From NCBI GenBank assembly GCA_034678345.1, contig JAXDBZ010000088.1, positions 1 to 10,157 of the forward strand: a stretch of 10,157 nucleotides of DNA, given 5' to 3'. The notes under the pieces were generated by a model. It did not search any database, had not been told where the DNA came from, and saw only the letters and a program-made list of their open reading frames with translations. Below, one piece after another: positions 5,174 through 10,157 of the stretch. Source of the DNA: JANXPZ01 sp034678345. GTDB lineage: Bacteria; Eisenbacteria; RBG-16-71-46. The position numbers and the translations under genes are program-made. The stretch's first letter is position 1. Each line of letters begins with the position of its first letter.

Positions 5174-6285
5174 TTCTTCGGCGCCCCGCGCCCCTCGGTG
5201 AAGTAGGCCCGGCGGAACGCCTCCATCATCTCGCCGCGCCGATCGTAGAGCCGCTTGAGCGGCCGCGGCGCGTGCCGCGCCAGCGCGTAGGCGGTGAGCA
5301 GCGGCAGGGCGATGGTCGAGTCGGTGTAGCAGATGACCGTGCCCGGGAGCTGGTCGGGGTCGATCTTGCCCCAGGAGACCGCCTCCGAGGGCGTGGCGCC
5401 CGAGAGCCCGCCGGTGTCGGGGCGCGCGTCGGTGACGGCGAGGAAGTAGTCGTGGCCCTTCTCGCTGATGCCGAGCACCTCCTGCAGCTGCGGCTCGGTC
5501 TGCAGCACGAAGTTCTTGGGGCTGCCGCCGCCCAGGATCCACACCCCGCTGTGCCCGCCGCTCTTCTTGGCGTGCCAGACGATGGCCGCGGTCTCGTTCA
5601 CGTCGGCGGCCACGTCGAGCACCAGGCGGTTGCCCTCGAGCGCCTTGGCCGCCACGTTCATGCCGATGGAGGAGTCGCCGGGCGACGAGGTGTACACCGG
5701 CACGCCGCACTCCCACGCCGCCGCCAGCAGCGAGCGGCTCTCGAGGCCGAGCGACTGCTCGCGGGCGCGGATGTACTTGCCGCAGAGGAAGTGGAACTCG
5801 GCGGTGCTCATCGGGCGCTGGAACTCGGGGCCGGCGATCAACTCGCGGAAGAAGGCGTCGGTGTCGAGCAGGACGTGGTAGTCGAAGAAGATGTCGTAGA
5901 TGCGCACCACGCCCGCGTCGTGCAGGGCGACGTCGTCGGCCTGGAAGGTGCCGCGGTGCAGCGGCAGGCCGAGGCCGAAGTGGGTGTCGTGGTAGAGGTT
6001 CGCGCCGGTGGAGACGATCCAGTCCACGAAACCGGCGCGGATGAGCGGGATGAGGGCGCTCATGCCGAGGCCGGCGGGCGTCAGCGCGCCGGTGACCGAA
6101 AGGGCCACGGTCACGTCCGGCTCGAGCATGCGCTCGGTGAGCAGCCGCGCGCCCTCGCGCAGGCGGGCGGCGTTGTAGGCGAGGAAGGACTGCTCGACGA
6201 GGTCGGCCGCGCTCTCGCGGCCGGTGATGGCCGGCGGCTCGATGCGCGGGCCCGAGAGGAAACGCGGCTGCTTCGGCTGGCTCAT
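5170..6285 (-). CDS. Bacterial deoxyhypusine-synthase-like protein (polyamine aminobutyl transferase family)
   Basis: 371 residues, full length for the family. The eukaryotic and archaeal enzyme moves the aminobutyl group of spermidine to a lysine of eIF5A using NAD. Bacteria lack eIF5A, and some homologues make homospermidine or act on other amines. Visible motifs: VTGALTPAGLGM (64-75), VSTGANLYHD (91-100), CGVPVYTSSPGDSSIGM (193-209), WILGGGSPKNF (249-259) and SEAVSWGKI (300-308). K307 (codon 5365-5367) matches the catalytic Lys329 of the human enzyme; E301 and W305 match Glu323 and Trp327. The human active-site His288 position is N258, and the GSDSGARPD loop, with its Asp313 and Asp316, is replaced by DTGGLSGATP (290-299). 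The ATG at 6285 has GGGGAG 3 nt upstream. The 68-nt gap from asnB holds a small GC hairpin but no T-run; the stop overlaps the glcF start. Family secure, substrate unknown. Confidence 0.88.
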   Translation of the reverse strand: MSQPKQPRFLSGPRIEPPAITGRESAADLVEQSFLAYNAARLREGARLLTERMLEPDVTVALSVTGALTPAGLGMSALIPLIRAGFVDWIVSTGANLYHDTHFGLGLPLHRGTFQADDVALHDAGVVRIYDIFFDYHVLLDTDAFFRELIAGPEFQRPMSTAEFHFLCGKYIRAREQSLGLESRSLLAAAWECGVPVYTSSPGDSSIGMNVAAKALEGNRLVLDVAADVNETAAIVWHAKKSGGHSGVWILGGGSPKNFVLQTEPQLQEVLGISEKGHDYFLAVTDARPDTGGLSGATPSEAVSWGKIDPDQLPGTVICYTDSTIALPLLTAYALARHAPRPLKRLYDRRGEMMEAFRRAYFTEGRGAPKK

Positions 6286-6353
6286 GGGCTCCCCGGACGT
6301 GCGGTGAAGGTCGGCGACGTGGGGCGCACGATAGCGCGACCCCGGCGGGGCCG

Positions 6354-8288
6354 CTAGTCGCGCGGGTTCCCCGCCACCCACCGCTCGGCCCACATCTGCA
6401 GGCTGAGCAGGGTCCACAGCGTGCGCCCGCGCTCGGCGCGGCCGCTCACGTGCTCGGCGAGCACGCGGCGCGCCGCCTCGACGTCGAGCACGCCGGCGGT
6501 GCGGAGGCGCTCCGGCGCCAGCCGGGAGTCCACGAGGCCGCGCAGCGGTCCGCGCGCCCAGGCCGAGAACGGCGGGGAGAAGCCCTGCTTGCGCCGGGTG
6601 AGGATGCTCTCCGGCAGCAGCCCACGGGCGGCGAGCCGCAGCGCCCGCTTGCCGGTCTTGCCGCGCAGGCGGGCGTCGTCCGGCAGGCCGAGGGCGAAGC
6701 GGATGAGCGCGTGCCGCAGGAACGGCGCGCGCGACTCGACGCTGTGCGCCATGGTGCAGCGGTCCACCTTGGTCAGCAGCCCGCCGCCCAGGTAGAGGTC
6801 GAAGTCGAGCAACTGCCAGACCACGAGCCCGGGGTGCTCCGGCCAGCCCGGCAGCCGCGCCTCGGCGGCGCGGGCGGCGAAGTCGCGCAGGTAGCCGCGC
6901 TCCTCCCCCTGGCCGAGCTGCTGGCGCAGCCCCGGCGCCAGCAGCGCGCGCGCCGTCGCCGGCGTCGCCGTGCCGAACCAGGCGAGGTGCCGCTCCAGCG
7001 GATCCATGGCGCGCGCGTCGAGGAAGCGCTCGACGAGGTGCGCGATGCTGACGTGCGTGTGCTTCGGGCGCAGTCTTCGCGCCAGCGCCAGCGCCGCGTC
7101 CGCCACCGGGTCGGGCAGGTGGCGCGACAGGCCGACGAGGCGGTGGCCGAGGTAGGTCGGGTAGCCGGCGAACAGCTCGTCGCCGCCCTCGCCGGTGAGC
7201 ACCACCGGCACGTGCTGGCGCGCCAGCCGCGCCAGCGCCCAGGTGGGCAGCACGCTGGGGTCGCCGAGCGGCTGGTCCATGCGCGCGGCGAACAGCTCGA
7301 TGGCCTCGGCGCCGTCGGCGTGGTCCATGACCGCCTCGTGGTAGTCGGCGCCGATCCGCGCCGCCACCTCGCGCGCGTAGCCGGTCTCGTCGTAGCCCTG
7401 GCCTGCGAGCCGCATGCTGAAGACGGGGAAGCGGTGTCCGCGCCGCGCCGCCAGCGTGGCCACCAGCCCCGAGTCCACGCCGCCCGAGAGGAAGACACCG
7501 AAGGGCACGTCGCCGGGCATGCGCGACTCGACCGCCTCGGCCAGCGTCTCGCGCGTGGCCTCGGCCAGCACGTCGTCGCCCATGCGCGCCGCCGGCTGCA
7601 CGCCGTCCCACGGGCGCCAGGTGCGCACGAGCCGCGCGCCGGCCGCCGTGACCTCGAGCAGGTGCGCGGGCGGCAGCTGCCGCAGCGCGGCGAAGGGGCA
7701 GTCGCCGTTGGCGAAGAACCCGTGTGCCAGGTAGCGCGCGATGGGCCCGGCCGCGGGCTCGCGCGTCACCCACGGCAGGCGGGCCAGCGCACCGGGCTCC
7801 GAGGCGAAGGCGAAGCGCCCGGCGAGGCCGCCGCCCGCCGCGTAGAAGAGCGGCTTCTCGCCGGCGCGGTCGCGTGCCAACACGAGGCGGCGCGCCCGCG
7901 CGTCCCACAGCGCCACGGCGAACATGCCGTCGAGGCGCGCCGGGAAGTCGAGCCCGTGCTCCTCGTAGAGGTGCGGGACGACCACGGTGTCGGGGCCCGG
8001 CTCGAGGGTGTGGCCGCGGGCGGCGAGCAGCGTGCGCAGCTCGAGGTGGTTGTAGATCTCGCCGTTCACCACCGTGTGCAGGTGCGCGTCCTCGCTGCAG
8101 TAGACGCGCGGCGGCACCTGCGGCGCGACGATCGCGAGCCGCGCGAGCCCGAGGGTGATGCCGTCGCCCTGCCAGACGGCGGTGCCGTCGGGGCCGCGGT
8201 GGCGCAGGACGCCGAGCATGCCCTCGACCAGCGCGAGGCGCTCGTCGGGGGCGAGGTCGGGCGCCCACAGCCCGGCGATGCCGCACAT
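6354..8288 (-). CDS. asnB: Asparagine synthetase, glutamine-hydrolysing (AsnB type)
   Basis: 644 residues. The N-terminal glutaminase domain begins with MCGIAGLW; C2 is the nucleophile that frees ammonia from glutamine. RHRGPDG (29-35), NGEIYN (75-80) and RDRAGEKPLFYA (139-150) are standard. The synthetase domain has the ATP pyrophosphatase loop LSGGVDS (267-273), then TGEGGDELFAGYPTY (365-379), KVDRCTMAHSVESRAPFL (507-524) and RRKQGFSPPF (565-574). The expected product is asparagine from aspartate, ATP and glutamine. Near-identical proteins in surface-polysaccharide clusters instead amidate sugars, and the upstream membrane glycosyltransferase leaves that open. The start must be at 8288 because Cys must follow the removed Met; GGAGGG lies about 10 nt upstream. 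It begins 32 nt after the glycosyltransferase stop, implying co-transcription. The family call is secure. Confidence 0.93.
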   Translation of the reverse strand: MCGIAGLWAPDLAPDERLALVEGMLGVLRHRGPDGTAVWQGDGITLGLARLAIVAPQVPPRVYCSEDAHLHTVVNGEIYNHLELRTLLAARGHTLEPGPDTVVVPHLYEEHGLDFPARLDGMFAVALWDARARRLVLARDRAGEKPLFYAAGGGLAGRFAFASEPGALARLPWVTREPAAGPIARYLAHGFFANGDCPFAALRQLPPAHLLEVTAAGARLVRTWRPWDGVQPAARMGDDVLAEATRETLAEAVESRMPGDVPFGVFLSGGVDSGLVATLAARRGHRFPVFSMRLAGQGYDETGYAREVAARIGADYHEAVMDHADGAEAIELFAARMDQPLGDPSVLPTWALARLARQHVPVVLTGEGGDELFAGYPTYLGHRLVGLSRHLPDPVADAALALARRLRPKHTHVSIAHLVERFLDARAMDPLERHLAWFGTATPATARALLAPGLRQQLGQGEERGYLRDFAARAAEARLPGWPEHPGLVVWQLLDFDLYLGGGLLTKVDRCTMAHSVESRAPFLRHALIRFALGLPDDARLRGKTGKRALRLAARGLLPESILTRRKQGFSPPFSAWARGPLRGLVDSRLAPERLRTAGVLDVEAARRVLAEHVSGRAERGRTLWTLLSLQMWAERWVAGNPRD

Positions 8289-8320
8289 CGGCTAGCGCTC
8301 CCTCCGCGCGACCACGGCGC

Positions 8321-9973
8321 TCACCGTTTCACGAACGCGGCGAAGCGCCCGTCGCGGAAGAACGGCATGTAGCCGGGCGGGCCATCGTCCGCGCGCCGCG
8401 CCGGCAGCACCACGATTGGCACCCGGCCGGTGTCGGGCTCGGCGGCCAGCGGCGTCCACTGGCCGCGCGCGCGCAGCGTCTCGCGGTAGCGCACCTGATA
8501 GTTGCTCGTCGTCTCGTGCCCGGTCGCGCTCACGATCTCGCCGCGCCGGCCGAGCCGGAAGTCCGTGCCCGGGCTGTAGCAGCCGACGTAGCGCACGGTC
8601 CCGCCGGGCGCCATCACGGCGATGGAGCCGGCCAGCGCGTCGCCCGACTGCGCGGCGGCGTACTCCAACAGCGGCCGGCCGGCGGCGAGCAACAGGACCG
8701 GCGTGGACAGCAGGATGCCGATGAAGGCGCGGTCGGGGTTGCCGATCGCGGCGGCGGCCGAGCGCAGGGCGATGTAGGCGAAGCAGGCCATCAGGATCTT
8801 CGCGCCGAAGACGCCCGAGTCGAAGGGCGCGCCGGCGCGGGCGAGGAACGGGCCGAAGCCGGCGACGCCGAAGACGAGCGCGAGCGCGAGGAACACGGCG
8901 GCCAGGCCCCAGGCGCCGCGGCGGGCGCGCTCGGCGTCGGACCAGGCTTCCGCCGCGGTCCAGGCCAGCATGGGCAGCGCGGGAAGGAGGTAGGTGACGA
9001 GCTTCGAGTGGGAGAAGGTGAAGAACACCGCGGCGAAGAGGACGAAGCCCAGTCCGGCGCGGCTCTCGATCGAGAGCGGGCTCTCCTCGTCCGTCCCGGC
9101 CGCACCGGGTGCCCGGCGGCTGCGCCACCAGGGCGTGGCCAGCGACCAGGGCAGCGTGCCGGCCGCGAGCACCACCGGCACGAACCACCACGGCTGCTCC
9201 CGCTCGAAGGCGCCGGTGGCGACGCGTTCGAAGGTCTCCTCGAGGAAGGCGTAGCGCGGGTACTCGGGGAAGCGCGCGCTGGCGAGCGCGAACCACCCGC
9301 CGGCCGTGCCCAGCACGACCAGCCAGCCCGGCCACCAGCCGAGCCAGCGCAACGGCCGCGCGCTCCGGAAGAGCAGCGCCGCGCCGAGGCTGCCGCCCAG
9401 CGCCCAGGCCAGCATGACCGGGCCCTTGATCAGCACGCCGGCGGCCACCGCGGCGAACATCCCCAGGCGGCGCCACCCGTTTGGGCCCCGGTCCAGCTCG
9501 GCGGCCAGTCCCAGCCACACCGCGGTCACGCACAGCGCCAGCGGCATGTCGAAGATGACGTAGGCCGAGAGCACGGTGAAGAGCGGTGCGAAGAAGAGCA
9601 GGGCCGCGGCCTTGAGCGCGAACGGCCGGCCGTAGCGGCGCTGCGCGGCGCGCACCAGCAGCGCCAGCGTGAGCGCGGCGGCGATCGCGGCGGGCAGGCG
9701 CGCCGCCCATGGCACGTTGCCGACCACCCCCACCGCGGCCGCCGCCACCCAGAAGAGCCCGGGCGGCTTGTCGAGGTAGGGCATGCCGGCCAGCTGCGGC
9801 ACCAGCAGGCCGCCGCCCGCGGCCATCTCGCGGGCGATCTCGGCGTTGCGGCCCTCGTCGGGATCGAGCAGGGGATAGGCCCCGGCGAGCAGGAGGCTCA
9901 GCAGGAACGCGGCGAGGGCGACGAGCCCGGGCAGGATGCTGCGGCGGGGAGCCGGGGCGGCGGGCGAGGTCAT
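8321..9973 (-). CDS. ArnT-like polytopic membrane glycosyltransferase (GT39/GT83, PMT_2 family)
   Basis: About 550 residues. The N-terminus has a basic stretch, then the first membrane segment (about 12-32), followed at once by the periplasmic-loop motif DPDEGRNAEIAREM (37-50), the acidic metal-binding signature of ArnT/PMT enzymes. MPYLDKPPGLFW (64-75) is the second conserved motif. About ten more hydrophobic segments fill the region up to about residue 430; SHSKLVTYLLPALP (around 322-335) matches the ArnT motif SKLxTYxLP. The last 110 residues form a soluble, non-membrane tail with GTVRYVGCY. Such enzymes move a sugar from a polyprenyl-phosphate carrier to lipid A or protein on the outer face of the inner membrane. 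The acceptor and sugar here cannot be told. First gene of the minus-strand unit. The start at 9973 has only a weak ribosome site (GTGG), and a possible extended -10 (TGC-TAGCGT, -10 at 9980-9985) lies 6 nt before the ATG, so the mRNA could be nearly leaderless. Confidence 0.85.
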   Translation of the reverse strand: MTSPAAPAPRRSILPGLVALAAFLLSLLLAGAYPLLDPDEGRNAEIAREMAAGGGLLVPQLAGMPYLDKPPGLFWVAAAAVGVVGNVPWAARLPAAIAAALTLALLVRAAQRRYGRPFALKAAALLFFAPLFTVLSAYVIFDMPLALCVTAVWLGLAAELDRGPNGWRRLGMFAAVAAGVLIKGPVMLAWALGGSLGAALLFRSARPLRWLGWWPGWLVVLGTAGGWFALASARFPEYPRYAFLEETFERVATGAFEREQPWWFVPVVLAAGTLPWSLATPWWRSRRAPGAAGTDEESPLSIESRAGLGFVLFAAVFFTFSHSKLVTYLLPALPMLAWTAAEAWSDAERARRGAWGLAAVFLALALVFGVAGFGPFLARAGAPFDSGVFGAKILMACFAYIALRSAAAAIGNPDRAFIGILLSTPVLLLAAGRPLLEYAAAQSGDALAGSIAVMAPGGTVRYVGCYSPGTDFRLGRRGEIVSATGHETTSNYQVRYRETLRARGQWTPLAAEPDTGRVPIVVLPARRADDGPPGYMPFFRDGRFAAFVKR

Positions 9974-10015
9974 GGGCCCACGCTAGCACAGGGGCGCGAG
10001 CGGCGAGAAGGACCG

Positions 10016-10046
10016 TTGACAGGCGACCTCAAATCGTGGTCATATG
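10016..10046 (+). promoter_or_regulatory. Possible promoter of the right-edge gene
   Basis: A perfect -35, TTGACA (10016-10021), is followed after 18-19 nt by TCATAT or CATATG (10040-10046; 3 of 6 to the -10). Transcription would then begin close to the ATG at 10054, giving a leaderless or nearly leaderless message; no ribosome site is seen. The -10 is weak, so confidence is moderate. Confidence 0.45.
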
Positions 10047-10051
10047 ACCAC
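10036..10051. promoter_or_regulatory. Perfect 16-bp palindromic operator in the divergent intergenic region
   Basis: GTGGTCATATGACCAC is identical to its reverse complement over all 16 bases. It overlaps the proposed -10 of the right-edge gene, ends 2 nt before its ATG and is 62 nt from the glycosyltransferase start. TGGT...ACCA half-sites recall operators of GntR-family (FadR subfamily) repressors. The palindrome is seen; the regulator is inferred and not in the window. Confidence 0.6.
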
Positions 10052-10053
10052 CG

Positions 10054-10157
10054 ATGAAGGTCTTGATCACCGGCAGCCCGTTCGGCAGCGCGTCCCGCAC
10101 CGGGGTCCTCCTCGCCCTGCGTCTCCTCGGCGAGAGCTATGCCCGGGAGCTGGCGCG
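10054..10157 (+). CDS. Probable NADPH-dependent FMN-reductase-like protein (partial, N-terminus only)
   Basis: 34 codons before the right edge. The start MKVLITGSPFGSASRT, then GVLLALRLL, has a short beta strand, a GSP-x-x-x-S-x-SRT loop and a following helix. This is the usual N-terminal FMN-phosphate-binding pattern of the SsuE/MsuE-like flavodoxin-fold reductases. A flavodoxin-like quinone reductase is the main alternative. No Shine-Dalgarno is seen before the ATG at 10054. It is divergent from the glycosyltransferase and shares the intergenic palindrome. Too little is present for a gene name. Confidence 0.6.
   Translation, partial: MKVLITGSPFGSASRTGVLLALRLLGESYARELA

Noticed and set aside
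6320..6353. Short GC hairpin between asnB and the deoxyhypusine-synthase-like gene as a terminator
   Set aside because: The stem is only about 6 bp with a G-U pair and no T-run; the genes are more likely co-transcribed.
5170..8286. A 1038-codon minus-strand frame that would fuse the deoxyhypusine-synthase-like protein to a long N-terminal part
   Set aside because: Everything upstream of 6285 is an out-of-frame reading of asnB; a good ATG with ribosome site at 6285 marks the real start.
6450..8372. A 640-codon open frame on the plus strand opposite asnB, and similar long plus-strand frames at 3791-5206, 5272-6357 and 8516-10057
   Set aside because: They lie antisense to genes with unmistakable motifs, and their products are Arg/Gly/Ala/His-rich low-complexity strings typical of GC-rich shadow frames.
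1..10157. CRISPR array, tRNA, rRNA, insertion sequence or prophage attachment site
   Set aside because: I found no regularly spaced direct repeats, no cloverleaf or rRNA-like sequence, no transposase motif and no terminal inverted repeats.

Overview
This is a very GC-rich bacterial window (roughly 70% G+C by eye) with dense coding, GTG as well as ATG starts, 4-nt start/stop overlaps and few intergenic gaps. The best lineage clue is a regulatory site at 1029-1044. It matches the LexA (SOS) box described for Fibrobacter succinogenes, not the E. coli, Bacillus or alphaproteobacterial types. Together with the G+C content this suggests a high-GC member of the Fibrobacterota / FCB neighbourhood (for example Eisenbacteria- or Gemmatimonadota-like). 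That placement is inference and no marker gene here settles it.

Layout, left to right. (1) 1-1051, minus strand: an SOS-type unit with a sigma70-like promoter whose 17-nt spacer is almost filled by the palindromic box. It is followed by a small DUF6504-like protein and, overlapping it by 4 nt, the DNA polymerase IV gene dinB, which runs off the left edge. (2) 1258-3108, plus strand: two tandem, clearly homologous exported alpha/beta-hydrolase-fold proteins. The first has lost both the nucleophile serine (Gly) and the catalytic histidine (Tyr); the second keeps both. A strong hairpin separates them. (3) 3127-3787, minus strand: an HU-family nucleoid protein with its own terminator, and a 322-nt upstream region holding a promoter, three copies of a GCGGTCGRAAC element and a leader hairpin. 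(4) 3788-9973, minus strand: a probable four-gene transcription unit made of an ArnT-like membrane glycosyltransferase, a glutamine-hydrolysing asparagine synthetase (AsnB), a bacterial deoxyhypusine-synthase-like protein and a GlcF-type iron-sulfur protein whose start overlaps the preceding stop by 4 nt. (5) 9974-10157: a divergent intergenic region with a perfect 16-bp palindrome and a consensus -35, then the first 34 codons of a probable NADPH-dependent FMN-reductase-like protein on the plus strand.

How the genes fit together. The left block is a DNA-damage tolerance module. The hydrolase pair looks like a duplication in which one copy became a probable pseudoenzyme. The right block joins envelope glycosylation, amidotransfer, polyamine-type chemistry and a redox Fe-S protein. 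The overlap of the last two genes supports co-expression, but the sequence does not prove a shared pathway. I saw no tRNA, rRNA, CRISPR array, insertion sequence or attachment site.
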